This document shows, piece by piece, positions 39,831 to 50,897 of a DNA stretch of 64,000 nt. Position 1 is the first letter of the stretch. The number at the start of each line of letters is the position of its first letter. Under the pieces are notes generated by a model. The model saw only the letters and a program-made list of their open reading frames with translations. It ran no database searches and was not told the origin of the DNA. A program made the position numbers and the translations under genes. Source of the stretch: [Mycobacterium] crassicus (GTDB lineage Bacteria; Actinomycetota; Actinomycetes; Mycobacteriales; Mycobacteriaceae); contig NZ_CP084029.1 of assembly GCF_020181615.1 (NCBI RefSeq), positions 1,413,043-1,477,042 on the forward strand. Direction: 5' to 3'.

Positions 39831-42800
39831 GAACGCCTCGTCGAGGATCTCCTGCTGTTCGACGGCGTGCACCTTCGACGACCCCGACGACGGCGCCGAC
39901 ATCGCCCGCCGCGAGATCCGCTTGATGCCGGAGAGCTTGTCGGGCAACAGCTCCGGCAGCTCCAGGCCGAACCGCGGCCACGCGCCCTGGTTGGCCGGCT
40001 CCTCCTGCACCCAGAAGAACTCCCGCGCGTTCGGGTAGAGCTCCAGGGTCGAGGCCAACCGCCGCTTGGGCAGCGGCGCCAACTGCTCGATCCGCACGAG
40101 CGCCACGTCGCCGCGACCGTCCTTGGCCTTGCGAGCGGCCAGTTCGTAGTAGAGCTTGCCGCTGGTCAACAGGACCCGGGTGACTGCGCCCCGATCACCG
40201 ACCCCGCCTTCGTAGGTGGGCTCTTCGAGCACCGAGCGGAACTTGACGTCGGTGAAGTCCTTCACCTCGCTGATCGCCGCCTTGTTGCGCAGCATCGACT
40301 TGGGCGTGAACACGATCAGCGGCCGCTGGATCCCGTCGAGGGCGTGCCTGCGCAGCAGGTGGAAGTAGTTCGACGGAGTCGACGGCATCGCGATCGTCAT
40401 CGACCCCTCCGCCCACAGCTGCAGGAAGCGCTCGATGCGCCCCGAGGTGTGGTCGGGTCCCTGACCCTCATGGCCGTGCGGCAGCAGCAGCACCACGTTG
40501 GACAGTTGGCCCCATTTGGCCTCGCCGGAGCTGATGAACTCGTCGATGATCGACTGGGCGCCGTTGACGAAGTCGCCGAACTGGGCCTCCCACAGCACCA
40601 TCGCGTCCGGGTTGCCGACGGTGTAGCCGTACTCGAAGCCGACGGCCGCGAACTCGGACAGCGGTGAGTCGTAGACCAGGAACTTGCCGCCGCTGGGGGT
40701 GCCGTCGGAGTTGGTGGCCAGCAACTGCAACGGGCTGAACTCCGCACCGTTGGCCTGGTCGATGATCACCGAATGGCGCTGCGAGAAGGTGCCGCGGCGG
40801 GTGTCCTGCCCGGACAGCCGGATCAGCTTGCCGTCGGCGACCAGCGAGCCCAGCGCCAGCAGCTCGCCGAACGCCCAGTCCACCTTGCCCTCGTACGCCA
40901 TCTCGCGGCGCCGTTCGAGCACCGGCAGCACCCGGGGGTGCACGCTGAAGCCTTCGGGAACCGCCATGAACGCGTCACCGATGCGGGCCAGCATCGCCTT
41001 GTCGACCGCGGTGTTCAGTCCGCGCGGCACCTGCTGCTCGGACTCCACCGACTCACTCGGCAGTGCGGCGTGCTTCTCCAGCTCGCGAATCTCGTTGAAC
41101 ACCCGCTCCAGCTGGCCGTGGTAGTCGCGCAGCGCGTCCTCGGCCTCCTTCATCGAGATGTCGCCACGGCCGATCAGGTCTTCGGTGTAGCTCTTGCGGA
41201 CGCCACGTTTGGAGCCGATCACGTCGTACATGTAGGGGTTGGTCATCGACGGGTCGTCGCCCTCGTTGTGACCGCGGCGGCGGTAGCACAGCATGTCGAT
41301 GACGACGTCCTTGTGGAACTTCTGCCGGAAGTCCACCGCCAGCCGGGCCACCCAGTCGCACGCCTCCGGGTCGTCGCCGTTGACATGGAAGATCGGCGCG
41401 CCGATCATCTTGGCCACGTCGGTGCAGTACTCGCTCGAGCGGGAGTAATCCGGCGCCGTGGTGAACCCGATCTGGTTGTTGACGACGATGTGGATCGTGC
41501 CGCCGACCCGGTAGCCGGGCAGCAGTGCCATGTTCAGCGTCTCGGCCACCACGCCCTGGCCGGCGAAGGCGGCATCGCCGTGCAGCATCATCGGCACCAC
41601 CGAGAACGGCGGCTGGTCTTCGGTGCCCGAGGCGCCCCGTCCCAGCAGATCCTGGCGAGCACGGACCAGCCCTTCGAGTACGGGGTCCACCGCCTCCAGG
41701 TGCGACGGGTTGGCGGTCAGGGAGACCTGAATGTCGTTGTCGCCGAACATCTGCAGGTACAGGCCGGTAGCGCCGAGGTGGTATTTGACGTCGCCGGACC
41801 CGTGCGCTTCGGCCGGATTGAGGTTGCCCTCGAACTCGGTGAAGATCTGCGAGTACGGCTTGCCGACGATGTTGGCCAACACGTTGAGCCGGCCGCGGTG
41901 CGGCATCCCGATCACGACCTCGTCGAGGCCGTGCTCGGCGCACTGGTCGATGGCCGCATCCATCATCGGGATGACGGTCTCGGCGCCCTCCAGCGAGAAA
42001 CGCTTCTGCCCGACGTACTTGGTATGCAGGAAACTCTCGAACGCTTCCGCGGCGTTGAGCTTGCTCAGAATGTATTTCTGTTGCGCCACAGTCGGTTTGA
42101 CGTGCCTGATCTCGACCCGTTCCTGCAGCCACTGCTGTTGTTCGGGCTCGAGGATGTGGGTGTACTCCACACCGACGTGGCGGCAGTAGGCGTCGCGCAG
42201 CACCGAGAGGATCTCGCGCAGCCTGCGGATGTCGCCGCCGGGCAGACCTTCGACCTTGAACTCGCGGTCCAGGTCCCACAGCGTCAGCCCGTGGGTCAGC
42301 ACGTCGAGGTCGGGGTGGCTGCGGAAGCGGGTGTTGTCCAGCCGCAGTGGGTCGATGTCGGCCATCAGGTGCCCGCGGTTGCGGTAGGCGGCGATCAGCT
42401 CGACGACGCGGGCGTTCTTGTCGACGATCGAGTCCGGGTTGTCGGTGCGCCACCGGATCGGCTCGTAGGGGATGGACAGTTCGAAGAAGATCTCGTCCCA
42501 GAACGCGTCGGACAGCAGCATCTCGTGCACGGTCCGCAGGAAGTCGCCGGATTCCGCGCCCTGGATGATGCGGTGGTCGTAGGTCGAGGTCAGCGTGATC
42601 AGCTTGCCGACGCCCAGCTCGGCGATGCGTTGCTCGCTGGCGCCCTGGAACTCGGCGGGGTACTCCATCGCGCCGACGCCGATGATCGCGCCCTGGCCGG
42701 CCATCAGCCGGGGCACCGAGTGCACGGTGCCGATGGTGCCGGGGTTGGTCAGCGAGATCGTCACACCGGCGAAGTCCTCGGCGGTCAGTTTGCCGTCCCG

Positions 42801-43520
42801 GGCGCGCCGGACGATGTCCTCGTAGGCCGCGACGAACTGCGCGAAACGCAGGGATTCGGATTCCTTGATGGCAGCCACCACCAGCGAGCGCTTGCCGCCG
42901 GGGCCGTGCAGGTCGATCGCCAGCCCCAGGTTGGTGTGGGCCGGCGTGACGGCGTTGGGCTTGCCGTCGACCTCGGCGAAGTGCCGGTTCATGTTCGGGA
43001 ACTGCTTGACGGCCTGCACGATCGCGTAGCCCAGCACGTGGGTGAACGAGATCTTGCCGCCGCGCGTCCGCTTGAGCTGGTTGTTGATGACGATGCGGTT
43101 GTCGATCATCAGCTTGGCCGGCACGGCGCGCACGCTGGTGGCGGTCGGCACCTCCAGCGAGGTGGCCATGTTCTTGACCACCGCTGCGGCCGCACCGCGC
43201 AACACCTGGACCTCGTCGCCGGCGGCCGGCGCCGGTGCCGACGACTTCGGCGCCGCTTTCGGAGCGGCCGGTGCCGCCGCAGCCGGGGCGGGTGCGGACG
43301 CGACGGCCGGTGCAGCCGGTGCGGGTGCCGCAGCCGGGGTTGGTGGGGTCACTGGCGCCGCGGGAGCGGGAGAGCCGTCACCGCGCTGCGCGTCGGGCTT
43401 GTAGTCGGCCAGGAACTCATGCCAGCTCGGGTCCACCGAGTTGGGATCGTCACGGAATTTGCGGTACATCTCCTCGACTAGCCACTCGTTCTGACCGAAG
43501 GGTGAACTGATACCGCTCAC
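39825..43520 (-). CDS. kgd: Multifunctional 2-oxoglutarate decarboxylase/dehydrogenase E1
   Basis: Kgd processes 2-oxoglutarate by decarboxylation, KDH-type and carboligation reactions at the TCA branch point. The 1231 residues equal the M. tuberculosis length I recall. The N-terminal helix is [31 protein letters not shown], followed by a Pro/Ala linker (about 50-95) and an E2-like acyltransferase domain ending in [15 protein letters not shown]. Next come the ThDP E1 domain ([57 protein letters not shown]) and a transketolase-like C-terminus. GTG 43520 has a good promoter 60-95 bases upstream. GarA is the known FHA-domain regulator of this enzyme and is not in the window. Confidence 0.96.
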   Translation of the reverse strand: MSGISSPFGQNEWLVEEMYRKFRDDPNSVDPSWHEFLADYKPDAQRGDGSPAPAAPVTPPTPAAAPAPAAPAVASAPAPAAAAPAAPKAAPKSSAPAPAAGDEVQVLRGAAAAVVKNMATSLEVPTATSVRAVPAKLMIDNRIVINNQLKRTRGGKISFTHVLGYAIVQAVKQFPNMNRHFAEVDGKPNAVTPAHTNLGLAIDLHGPGGKRSLVVAAIKESESLRFAQFVAAYEDIVRRARDGKLTAEDFAGVTISLTNPGTIGTVHSVPRLMAGQGAIIGVGAMEYPAEFQGASEQRIAELGVGKLITLTSTYDHRIIQGAESGDFLRTVHEMLLSDAFWDEIFFELSIPYEPIRWRTDNPDSIVDKNARVVELIAAYRNRGHLMADIDPLRLDNTRFRSHPDLDVLTHGLTLWDLDREFKVEGLPGGDIRRLREILSVLRDAYCRHVGVEYTHILEPEQQQWLQERVEIRHVKPTVAQQKYILSKLNAAEAFESFLHTKYVGQKRFSLEGAETVIPMMDAAIDQCAEHGLDEVVIGMPHRGRLNVLANIVGKPYSQIFTEFEGNLNPAEAHGSGDVKYHLGATGLYLQMFGDNDIQVSLTANPSHLEAVDPVLEGLVRARQDLLGRGASGTEDQPPFSVVPMMLHGDAAFAGQGVVAETLNMALLPGYRVGGTIHIVVNNQIGFTTAPDYSRSSEYCTDVAKMIGAPIFHVNGDDPEACDWVARLAVDFRQKFHKDVVIDMLCYRRRGHNEGDDPSMTNPYMYDVIGSKRGVRKSYTEDLIGRGDISMKEAEDALRDYHGQLERVFNEIRELEKHAALPSESVESEQQVPRGLNTAVDKAMLARIGDAFMAVPEGFSVHPRVLPVLERRREMAYEGKVDWAFGELLALGSLVADGKLIRLSGQDTRRGTFSQRHSVIIDQANGAEFSPLQLLATNSDGTPSGGKFLVYDSPLSEFAAVGFEYGYTVGNPDAMVLWEAQFGDFVNGAQSIIDEFISSGEAKWGQLSNVVLLLPHGHEGQGPDHTSGRIERFLQLWAEGSMTIAMPSTPSNYFHLLRRHALDGIQRPLIVFTPKSMLRNKAAISEVKDFTDVKFRSVLEEPTYEGGVGDRGAVTRVLLTSGKLYYELAARKAKDGRGDVALVRIEQLAPLPKRRLASTLELYPNAREFFWVQEEPANQGAWPRFGLELPELLPDKLSGIKRISRRAMSAPSSGSSKVHAVEQQEILDEAFG

Positions 43521-43587
43521 GACAGCTGCTCGCCTCGTTTCCTGGTCGTATGGCGGGGCATGTGCGCCGCGCCCGCCTGCCTCATAA

Positions 43588-43616
43588 AGGCTAGCGCCTT
43601 GCGGATATTCCGTCAG
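43588..43616 (-). promoter_or_regulatory. Sigma-A-type promoter of kgd
   Basis: On the minus strand CTGACG (43611-43616) and TAGCCT (43588-43593) are 17 bases apart. Transcription should start near 43581, giving a leader of about 60 bases before GTG 43520. Confidence 0.55.
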
Positions 43617-43645
43617 GCCCGCCGCCTGGTGTTTTTCGGCCCGGG

Positions 43646-44437
43646 TCAGGCCGACGGTTGAACGGAGTTGGCTTCAGCGTCCGGGTCGTCGCGCAGACCC
43701 GGCAACAGGTGCAAGGTGACCGGCCACCGTTCGGCCGGCGCGCCGAACGCGTTACGGGCGTTGGCCACGATCTTCTTGCCGATCATGCGGTTCCCGATGG
43801 CCCCGACCAGAGCGCCCAGCCCGACCGGCAACAGCTTGCCGAACGCCAGCGCACCCCGGCGCAATGTGAAGCGTTTCACGAAGTACCGCAGCAACCGGGT
43901 ATTCAACTCCGACACCGCCGGCAGCGGCATTGCCGCCGCTCCCTCGGTGAGCCACGCGCCGCTGGTGCGGCCCGGGCCGAGCAGGTCGCTCACCGCGCCC
44001 TTGCCCTCCTCGCCGACCAGCACCGCCAGCACCAGGGCGCGGCGCCGTTCCCGGTTGTCGACCGGAACGCCGTGCACCTCGGCGACGGACAGCACGAAGA
44101 AGGCGGTGGCCTCCAGGAAGACGGCGGTCTCGCCGGCGACCGCCGACAGGGCGAGCAGGGTGCCGACCGCCGGTACCGCGGCGGTGGCGCCCACCGCGGC
44201 TCCGCTGGCCGTCGCGGCCGCCAGGTACCGCTTCTCCAGCTTCGTCACGATCTGTGCCGGCCCGGCATCCGGATCACGGTCGCGCAGTCGCTGCACATAG
44301 GCGCGCACCGCCGGGCCCTGCACCCGCTCGCTGCGCTCGATGACCCGCGACAACACCCGGGCTGCCATACCCGGCTTCCCACCGTCGGAGGTCGGCTCCA
44401 GATCCTGCACCGACCGCCGTCGTCGAAAGATGCCCAT
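43646..44437 (-). CDS. Conserved membrane protein (Rv1249c-like)
   Basis: A 263-residue protein with a basic cytoplasmic start ([10 protein letters not shown]). A hydrophobic core follows around residues 72-122 ([53 protein letters not shown]). A second weak hydrophobic segment is [24 protein letters not shown] (about residues 206-229), rich in Gly like EcsC-type proteins. No catalytic motif is recognised. ATG 44437 follows GGGAGG, with a TAGCCT box (44471-44476) upstream. It is divergent from the MFS exporter. Function unknown. Confidence 0.75.
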   Translation of the reverse strand: MGIFRRRRSVQDLEPTSDGGKPGMAARVLSRVIERSERVQGPAVRAYVQRLRDRDPDAGPAQIVTKLEKRYLAAATASGAAVGATAAVPAVGTLLALSAVAGETAVFLEATAFFVLSVAEVHGVPVDNRERRRALVLAVLVGEEGKGAVSDLLGPGRTSGAWLTEGAAAMPLPAVSELNTRLLRYFVKRFTLRRGALAFGKLLPVGLGALVGAIGNRMIGKKIVANARNAFGAPAERWPVTLHLLPGLRDDPDAEANSVQPSA

Positions 44438-44470
44438 GCTTGCCTCCCGTTGCGGCGTGCGTCGTCCTTC

Positions 44471-44476
44471 AGGCTA
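44471..44476 (-). promoter_or_regulatory. -10 box of the Rv1249c-like gene
   Basis: TAGCCT on the minus strand, giving a leader of about 27 bases with the GGGAGG ribosome site. The rest of the 190-bp divergent gap shows no clear operator. Confidence 0.4.
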
Positions 44477-44627
44477 ACGCGCCGGTGGTTGTTTACCCGC
44501 TCCAACGGCCGGTCAGCGAACCGTCGCACCGGCGGTGCGAGTTGTTGAAGGCAACATCTGTCCGTAGCGTCGCAGGAGGCGGCTTTCTGCCCGCAGCCGC
44601 AGGGCGCAGCGATGGGAGGGGCGGCGC

Positions 44628-46751
44628 TTGAGCACCGCGAGGGGTCGGATTCGGCCCGGCGACCACGTGCGACGAGTCGAATCGGCACGTTCTGCTCCCA
44701 CGCGTCCGACCAAGCCGGCTGACCGCGCCGATGCTGCCGATGGGGCCAATCCCTGGAACGCGCTGTGGGCGATGATGCTCGGATTCTTCGTGATCCTGGT
44801 GGATTCCACGATCGTGGCCGTGGCGAATCCCAGCATCATGGTTGCGCTCGGCGTCGGCTACGACACCGTGATCTGGGTGACCAGCGCCTACCTGCTGGCC
44901 TACGCGGTTCCGCTGCTGGTCGCCGGAAGACTCGGTGACCGGTTCGGCCCGAAGAACCTCTACCTGATCGGGCTGGCGGTGTTCACCGGTGCCTCGCTGT
45001 GGTGCGGTTTGGCCGGCGGCATCGCGATGTTGATCACTGCGCGGGCGGTGCAGGGCATCGGCGCTGCGCTGCTGACTCCGCAAACCCTGGCGGTGATCAC
45101 CCGGACGTTCCCGGCGGACCGCCGCGGCATGGCGATGAGCGTGTGGGGCGCGACCGCCGGGGTCGCGACGTTGATCGGGCCGCTGGCGGGCGGCGTGCTG
45201 GTGGACCGGCTGGGCTGGGAGTGGATCTTCTTCGTCAACGTCCCGATCGGTGTCGTCGGCTTGGTCATGGCCGTCGTACTGATTCCGGATCTTCCGGTTC
45301 ACCGGCACCGGTTCGACCTGATCGGGATGGTGCTGTCGGGGATCGGGATGTTCCTGCTCGTCTTCGCGCTGCAGGAGGGCGAGTCACAGGGGTGGGCCCT
45401 GTGGATCTGGGCGCTGATCGTCGGCGGCGTCGGGTGTATGGCGGTCTTCCTCTACTGGCAGGCGGTCACCGCAGGTGAGCCGCTGGTGCCGCTGCACATC
45501 TTCCGTGACCTCGACTTCGGCCTGTCCAACATCGGGGTGGCCGTGATCGGCTTCGCGGCCACCGGGATGGTGCTGCCGGTGATGTTCTATGCGCAGGCGG
45601 TGTGCGGCATGTCGCCGACCCGGTCGGCGCTGTTGACCGCACCGATGGCGATCGCCAGCGGCGTGCTCGCCCCGGTGGTCGGAAAGATCGTCGACCGGGC
45701 CCATCCGCGGTCCATGGTCGGCTTCGGCTTCTCGGTGCTGGCGATCGCGCTGACCTGGCTGTCGATCGAGATGACGCCCACCACCCCGATCTGGCGGCTG
45801 GTGCTGCCGTTCGCGGCGGTCGGGGTCGGGATGGCCTTCATCTGGTCGCCGCTGGCCGCCACCGCCACCCGCAATCTGCCGCCACACCTGGCCGGCGCGG
45901 GTTCAGGGGTCTACAACGCGACCCGTCAGGTCGGCGCGGTGCTCGGCAGTGCCGGCATGGCCGCCTTCATGACGTCGCGGATCTCGGCGGACATGCCGGC
46001 CATGCCCGGCGGTACCGGTCCGGGATCGGGCCATGTCGCGGCCGGACTGCAGCTGCCCGAGTTCCTGCATGAGCCGTTCGCGGTGGCGATGTCGGAGTCC
46101 ACACTGCTGCCCGCGTTCATCGCCCTTTTCGGCGTGGCCGCCGCACTGTTCATGGTCGGATTCGTCATCGCGCCGGCGCGGCGGACGGCCGGGCCGGTCG
46201 GCGACCTCGACGACGTGGACGAGTTCGACGATCCGGACGAACTGGACGAATTGGACGATCTGGACGACCCTCGGCCCGCTGTGGCGCGGGTGGAGCGGGT
46301 GAGCCTTCCCAGTCGCTTCGCGGCGTTGGACGCGCCGCACGGGGCCGACCGGCCGACTGAGCTGATCCCGATCACTGATCCCTGGGCCCGCGAAGTCCCT
46401 CCCGAACGCCGTCGTGAGATCGGTCGCGAACTACGCCGACCGGTGCGCCGCGAAGACGCCGTCACCGAGCCGCTGGCCGTCGCGATCCCGCCGGCGGTGC
46501 CCGCACCCGCACCTGCACGTGCTCCCGTGTCGCGACCTATTCCGAAGCCGGTGCCGCCGCCCAAGCCGGTACCGTTGACCCGCAATGGCTTTCACGTCGA
46601 TGGCGGCCATCACTTCCGTCCGTTGGTCAACGGGTCGTCGGTACCGGATGTGCTGGCCAAATTCGGGATCACCGGCCAGGCTTCGGTGCGCCGCAATCGG
46701 CACTACCGGGAGGATCCCGACGACACCGACCGCATCGCGCGGCACACCTGA
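44628..46751 (+). CDS. MFS drug exporter, DHA2/EmrB type with long C-terminal tail (Rv1250-like)
   Basis: A 707-residue proton-driven exporter with about 14 membrane helices (residues about 43-520). Motif A is [16 protein letters not shown]. Motif C appears in [35 protein letters not shown]. The first helix carries the DHA2 D-S-T ([17 protein letters not shown]). The last 190 residues are disordered. An Asp/Glu run (about 527-547) is followed by Pro/Arg-rich stretches and a conserved-looking end [19 protein letters not shown]. The likely start is TTG 44628, with GGGAGGGGCGG upstream. Substrate unknown. Confidence 0.85.
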   Translation: MSTARGRIRPGDHVRRVESARSAPTRPTKPADRADAADGANPWNALWAMMLGFFVILVDSTIVAVANPSIMVALGVGYDTVIWVTSAYLLAYAVPLLVAGRLGDRFGPKNLYLIGLAVFTGASLWCGLAGGIAMLITARAVQGIGAALLTPQTLAVITRTFPADRRGMAMSVWGATAGVATLIGPLAGGVLVDRLGWEWIFFVNVPIGVVGLVMAVVLIPDLPVHRHRFDLIGMVLSGIGMFLLVFALQEGESQGWALWIWALIVGGVGCMAVFLYWQAVTAGEPLVPLHIFRDLDFGLSNIGVAVIGFAATGMVLPVMFYAQAVCGMSPTRSALLTAPMAIASGVLAPVVGKIVDRAHPRSMVGFGFSVLAIALTWLSIEMTPTTPIWRLVLPFAAVGVGMAFIWSPLAATATRNLPPHLAGAGSGVYNATRQVGAVLGSAGMAAFMTSRISADMPAMPGGTGPGSGHVAAGLQLPEFLHEPFAVAMSESTLLPAFIALFGVAAALFMVGFVIAPARRTAGPVGDLDDVDEFDDPDELDELDDLDDPRPAVARVERVSLPSRFAALDAPHGADRPTELIPITDPWAREVPPERRREIGRELRRPVRREDAVTEPLAVAIPPAVPAPAPARAPVSRPIPKPVPPPKPVPLTRNGFHVDGGHHFRPLVNGSSVPDVLAKFGITGQASVRRNRHYREDPDDTDRIARHT

Positions 46752-46772
46752 CCCGACGACGGCAGCTGACCA

Positions 46773-47327
46773 CTACCGGGTGGTGTTGCCGACGATCTCC
46801 ACGCCCGTGCCGTTCCAACGGAACTTCACGATGCCGGTCAACCCCGCGATACCGCTGGCGTTCTGCAGGGCAACCGTGTCGGCGGTGGAGTGCCCCAGGT
46901 CGATCCCGCTGAACCCGTAGGTGTCCGCCACGGTCTGCGGAACGAACTGCCCGAGGTGGAACAGCACAGCCCGCTTACTCGGGTTCTCGGCGTTGGTGTT
47001 GGCCTTCACGATCACCGCCGACAGTTCGGCGCACTCGCTGTAGTTGCCGCTCAGTGGTTCCGGGTTCCACGGCTGACCGCTGCGGGGGTCGCGGGGCAGC
47101 TCCGAGACGGCCTTGGCGATCGCCGGGGCGGCCAGGTTGACCGCGCACGGATCGGCCGGTGCCGGGCTGCTGTTCGGAGCGGTTGTCGTTGTGGGCGCCT
47201 GGGCGGTGGCGGGCGGGCTGGTGTTCTGCGGTGTTTTGGCGACGGTCGAGTCACCCGAGCCGCATCCGGCCAGCAATACCGCCCCGAGCCCGCCGACCAC
47301 GGCTAACGGTTTTGCGGCACTCAACAC
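46773..47327 (-). CDS. lprE: Lipoprotein LprE, DUF3558-like
   Basis: A 184-residue cell-envelope lipoprotein. A short signal (MLSAAKPLAVVGGLGAVLLAGC) ends in the lipobox LLAGC. A Thr/Pro/Ser-rich linker is followed by a domain with DPCAVNLAAPAIAKAVSELPRDPRSGQPWNPEPLSGNYSECAELSAVIV, whose two Cys could form a disulfide. The start is taken as GTG 47327 because TACGGT (47335-47340) lies 7 bases before it. GTG 47336, three codons earlier, would fall inside that box. It is convergent with the MFS gene and divergent from deaD. Function unknown. Confidence 0.8.
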   Translation of the reverse strand: MLSAAKPLAVVGGLGAVLLAGCGSGDSTVAKTPQNTSPPATAQAPTTTTAPNSSPAPADPCAVNLAAPAIAKAVSELPRDPRSGQPWNPEPLSGNYSECAELSAVIVKANTNAENPSKRAVLFHLGQFVPQTVADTYGFSGIDLGHSTADTVALQNASGIAGLTGIVKFRWNGTGVEIVGNTTR

Positions 47328-47334
47328 ACCGGGC

Positions 47335-47340
47335 ACCGTA
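47335..47340 (-). promoter_or_regulatory. -10 box of lprE, leaderless
   Basis: TACGGT on the minus strand, 7 bases before GTG 47327. It decides the start in favour of that codon. Confidence 0.45.
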
Positions 47341-47426
47341 CCGTCGCCCGGCCGGGATCTTCGGGAGGCGTGGCCGCGCTTGCGGTGCGCGGATCGACAG
47401 CGGCGATAGTCGGGTGCGGTTGCCCG

Positions 47427-47432
47427 TAGACT
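47427..47432 (+). promoter_or_regulatory. -10 box of deaD
   Basis: TAGACT, 10 bases before ATG 47443. The transcript would have a leader of about 0-4 bases, so it is nearly or fully leaderless. Confidence 0.4.
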
Positions 47433-47442
47433 GCTAGGCGCT

Positions 47443-49140
47443 ATGACCTCGCCTGACACCCCCGACGTGACCTTCGCCGACCTGCAAATCCACCCCTCGG
47501 TCCTGCAGGCCGTCGCCGACGTCGGCTATGAGACGCCGTCGGCCATCCAGGCTGCCACCATCCCGGCCTTGCTGGAGGGCTCCGACGTGGTCGGGTTGGC
47601 GCAGACCGGCACCGGAAAGACCGCGGCGTTCGCCATCCCGATCCTGTCGCGCATCGACACCACCAGCAAAGCCACCCAGGCCCTGGTACTCGCGCCGACC
47701 CGGGAGTTGGCGCTGCAGGTGGCCGAGGCGTTCGGCCGTTACGGGGCGCAACTGCCGAGGATCAACGTGCTGCCGATCTACGGCGGCGCGTCCTACGCCG
47801 TGCAGCTCTCCGGGCTCAAGCGCGGCGCCCAGGTCGTGGTCGGCACCCCCGGGCGCGTCATCGACCACCTGGAACGCGGCACTTTGGATCTGTCGCATCT
47901 GGACTTCCTGGTGCTCGACGAGGCCGACGAGATGCTGCAGATGGGGTTCGCCGAGGATGTCGAGCGAATCCTGGCCGACACTCCGGAATACAAGCAGGTG
48001 GCGTTGTTCTCGGCCACCATGCCGCCGGCGATCCGGCGGATCACCACCAAATACCTGCACGATCCGGTCGAAGTCACCGTCAAGGCCAAGACCGCCACCG
48101 CGGAGAACATCACCCAGCGCTACATCGAGGTGGCCGGCCCGCGGAAGATGGATGCCCTGACCCGGGTGCTCGAAGTCGAGCCGTTCGAGGCGATGATCGT
48201 GTTCGTCCGCACCAAGCAGGCGACCGAGGAGGTCGCCGAAAAGCTGCGCGCCCGAGGGTTTTCCGCGTCGGCCATCAACGGTGACATCGCTCAGGCGCAG
48301 CGCGAGCGCACCATCACCGCATTGAAGAACGGCAACATCGACATCCTGGTCGCCACCGACGTCGCCGCCCGCGGTCTGGACGTGGACCGCATCTCGCACG
48401 TGGTCAACTACGACATTCCCAACGACCCCGAGGCCTACGTGCACCGGATCGGACGCACCGGGCGGGCCGGCCGGTCGGGCATCGCTCTGCTGTTCGTCAG
48501 CCCACGGGAACGCCATCTGCTCAAGCTGATCGAGAAGGTGACGCGGCAGAAGCTGATCGCCTCCGATCTGCCCAGTGTCGACGATGTCAACGCGCAGCGG
48601 GTGTCCAAGTTCGCCGACGCGATCACCACTCATCTCGGCGGGTCAGGCGTCGAATTGTTCCGCCGCCTGGTCGAGGATTACAGCCGCGAGCACAACGTGC
48701 CGATGGCCGATATCGCCGCCGCGCTGGCGTTGCAGTCCCGCGACGGGGAAGCGTTCCTGATGGTGGAGCCGCCGCCGGACAAGCGGCGTGAGCGCGTCAA
48801 GCCGGATCGCGAGGGCGGCCGCGACGACCGCAAAGGCCCCCCGAAGGAAGGCTTTGCCACCTATCGGGTCTCAGTGGGTAAGCGGCACAAGGTCAACCCG
48901 GGCGCGATCGTCGGGGCGCTGGCCAACGAAGGCGGACTGCGCCGCAGCGACTTCGGCCAGATCACCATCAAGGTGGATCATTCACTGGTGGAGTTGCCGG
49001 CCAAGTTGCCGGGTAAGACGTTCAAAGCCCTTGAGCAGACCCGTATTCAGGGCCAGCTGATCAACCTGCGCCGTGACCGGCCGGCGGGTAAGCCCGAGCG
49101 CCGCGGGGAGGGCGGGGCGCACCGGAAACGGATGGAATGA
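47443..49140 (+). CDS. deaD: Cold-shock-type DEAD-box RNA helicase
   Basis: A 565-residue ATP-dependent RNA helicase for ribosome assembly and mRNA structure removal. It has the Q motif region ([27 protein letters not shown]), motif I AQTGTGKT, Ia [42 protein letters not shown] and [15 protein letters not shown]. The C-terminal DbpA-like RNA-binding domain (about 450-535, [46 protein letters not shown]) is present, with a basic tail. It overlaps the acyltransferase gene by four bases. Confidence 0.95.
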   Translation: MTSPDTPDVTFADLQIHPSVLQAVADVGYETPSAIQAATIPALLEGSDVVGLAQTGTGKTAAFAIPILSRIDTTSKATQALVLAPTRELALQVAEAFGRYGAQLPRINVLPIYGGASYAVQLSGLKRGAQVVVGTPGRVIDHLERGTLDLSHLDFLVLDEADEMLQMGFAEDVERILADTPEYKQVALFSATMPPAIRRITTKYLHDPVEVTVKAKTATAENITQRYIEVAGPRKMDALTRVLEVEPFEAMIVFVRTKQATEEVAEKLRARGFSASAINGDIAQAQRERTITALKNGNIDILVATDVAARGLDVDRISHVVNYDIPNDPEAYVHRIGRTGRAGRSGIALLFVSPRERHLLKLIEKVTRQKLIASDLPSVDDVNAQRVSKFADAITTHLGGSGVELFRRLVEDYSREHNVPMADIAAALALQSRDGEAFLMVEPPPDKRRERVKPDREGGRDDRKGPPKEGFATYRVSVGKRHKVNPGAIVGALANEGGLRRSDFGQITIKVDHSLVELPAKLPGKTFKALEQTRIQGQLINLRRDRPAGKPERRGEGGAHRKRME

Positions 49141-50276
49141 CACCGCTTCGCGAGGACGACGTGGCCCAGGGCGGGCTGGAACAGATCGCTCATGTGGACC
49201 GGGTCGCCTCGCTGACCGGTGTGCGCGCGGTGGCGGCCATCCTGGTGGTCGGCACTCACGCGGCCTACACCACCGGCAAGTACACCCACGGCTACGCCGG
49301 CCTGCTGGGTTCCCGGATGGAGATCGGGGTGCCGATCTTCTTTGTGCTCTCCGGTTTTCTGTTGTTCCGGCCGTGGGTGCGGGCCACCGCCTTCGGCCGC
49401 CCGGAGCCCTCGGTGCGTCGTTACGCCTGGCATCGGGTGCGGCGCATCATGCCGGCCTATGTCGTCACCGTGGCGCTGGCGTACCTGATCTACCACTTCC
49501 GCACCGCCGGCCCGAACCCCGGCCACAACTGGATCGGGTTGCTGCGCAACCTGACTCTGACGCAGATCTATACCGACAACTACATGTTCGGCTATCTGCA
49601 TCAGGGCCTCACCCAGATGTGGAGCCTCGCGGTGGAGGTCGCCTTCTACGTGGTGTTGCCGCTGCTGGCCTATCTGACGCTGGTCTGGTTGTGTCGCCGC
49701 CAGTGGCGGCCGGTGCGACTGCTGGTAGGGCTGGCGGTGACGGCGGTGATCACCCCTGTCTGGCTGACCTTGGTGCACACGACCGACTTCCTGCCCGACG
49801 GTGCCCGGCTGTGGCTGCCGGCCTATCTGGCCTGGTTTGTCGCCGGAATGCTCCTGGCGGTGTTACAGGCGATGGGGGTGCGCTGCTACGGCTTCGTGGC
49901 GATTCCGTTGGCGCTGATCTGCTATCTCATCGCGTCGACCCCGCTGGCCGGGGAGCCCACCACGTCGCCGGCCAAGCTGTCGGAGGCTCTGGTCAAGGCC
50001 GGGTTCTACGCGGTGATCGCGGCCCTGGCGGTGGCACCGCTGGCGCTGGGCAACCACGGCCTGTACGCCAGGTTGCTGGCGAGCCGGCCGATGGTGTGGC
50101 TGGGGGAGATCTCCTACGAGATCTTCCTGGTCCACCTGGTGCTGATGGAGCTGGTGATGGTCGAGGTGTTGCACGCCCCGGTCTACACCGGGTCGATGCT
50201 GAACCTGTTCGTGGTCACCATGCTGGTCACCGTCCCGGTGTCCTGGGTGCTGCACCGATTCACCCGGGTGAGGTGA
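49137..50276 (+). CDS. Membrane acyltransferase, acyltransferase-3 family (Rv1254-like)
   Basis: A 379-residue integral membrane enzyme with about ten helices that likely O-acylates an exported sugar or lipid. It has the family motif SLTGVRAVAAILVVGTHAAYTTGKY with the catalytic-type His near residue 41. RMEIGVPIFFVLSGFLLFRPWVRA with its conserved Arg/Glu follows, then RYAWHRVRRIMPAY and HQGLTQMWSLAVEVAFYVVLPLL. ATG 49137 overlaps the deaD stop, an arrangement I recall from M. tuberculosis. A perfect hairpin at 50279-50314 follows the stop. The acceptor substrate is not known. Confidence 0.88.
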   Translation: MTPLREDDVAQGGLEQIAHVDRVASLTGVRAVAAILVVGTHAAYTTGKYTHGYAGLLGSRMEIGVPIFFVLSGFLLFRPWVRATAFGRPEPSVRRYAWHRVRRIMPAYVVTVALAYLIYHFRTAGPNPGHNWIGLLRNLTLTQIYTDNYMFGYLHQGLTQMWSLAVEVAFYVVLPLLAYLTLVWLCRRQWRPVRLLVGLAVTAVITPVWLTLVHTTDFLPDGARLWLPAYLAWFVAGMLLAVLQAMGVRCYGFVAIPLALICYLIASTPLAGEPTTSPAKLSEALVKAGFYAVIAALAVAPLALGNHGLYARLLASRPMVWLGEISYEIFLVHLVLMELVMVEVLHAPVYTGSMLNLFVVTMLVTVPVSWVLHRFTRVR

Positions 50277-50278
50277 TT

Positions 50279-50314
50279 CCCGCCGAGCGTGAACCCAGGT
50301 TCACGCTCGGCGGG
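50279..50314. terminator. Perfect 16-bp hairpin between convergent genes
   Basis: Arms 50279-50294 and 50299-50314 pair perfectly across a 4-base loop (CCAG). The hairpin lies 3 bases after the acyltransferase stop and overlaps the stop codon of the convergent tetR gene (50301-50303). There is no T-run, so it may act as a bidirectional, U-tract-less terminator or simply separate the convergent transcripts. Confidence 0.6.
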
Positions 50315-50897
50315 GTGCGGGCGCCCGGGACGGTGTGACGACCGGGACCACGAACTGGGTCAGCATGGCGCGCTCGTCGTCGGCGTCGCGGCCGGGGAAG
50401 CTCAACATCGACGTCATCACCCGCACCACCCAGCGGGCACGCTGTGGCACCGCCTCGGGGTCGTCGGCCCCCAGTGCGGACAGGAACGCCGTGACCATCA
50501 TGGTGATGACGTCGGATCGTTCGGCCATCGCGGCACCGATCGGCGGGCCGGTCTGGGCGAACCAGGATGCCAACGCGGGGTTGCCCCGCACCAGGGCCAG
50601 GGACTCGGTGATCCCGGTGACCAGCCGCTGCGCCGGATCTTCGATCGCCGCGAGCCGCTGGGTCAACTCGTGATACAGCGTGTTGGCCCACCGGTGCACG
50701 TAGGCGGTGTAGAGCGTGTCGCGACTCTCGAAGTACCGGTACAGCGTGGCGCGGGAACATCCTGCGGCGCGGGCGATCTCATTCATGCCGACCGAGCCCG
50801 GGTCGTGCTCGGCGAACAGCTTCTCGGCCGCGTCGAGGATCTTCTCGGCGGCCAGCTCACCGCGCTGGTCGGACAACCAGGCCCGCCCGGCCATCAT
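50301..50897 (-). CDS. TetR-family regulator linked to CYP130 (Rv1255c-like)
   Basis: A 198-residue TetR repressor with a clear N-terminal HTH (AAEKILDAAEKLFAEHDPGSVGMNEIARAAGCSRATLYRYFESRDTLYTAYVHR). The C-terminal ligand/dimer domain includes MLSFPGRDADDERAMLTQFVVPVV. ATG 50897 overlaps the cyp130 stop (ATGA), so the two are translationally coupled. A longer form starting at 50954 would lie within cyp130 and is rejected. Its probable target is the inverted repeat 52094-52121 at the cyp130 start. The ligand is unknown. Confidence 0.87.
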   Translation of the reverse strand: MMAGRAWLSDQRGELAAEKILDAAEKLFAEHDPGSVGMNEIARAAGCSRATLYRYFESRDTLYTAYVHRWANTLYHELTQRLAAIEDPAQRLVTGITESLALVRGNPALASWFAQTGPPIGAAMAERSDVITMMVTAFLSALGADDPEAVPQRARWVVRVMTSMLSFPGRDADDERAMLTQFVVPVVTPSRAPAPRRA

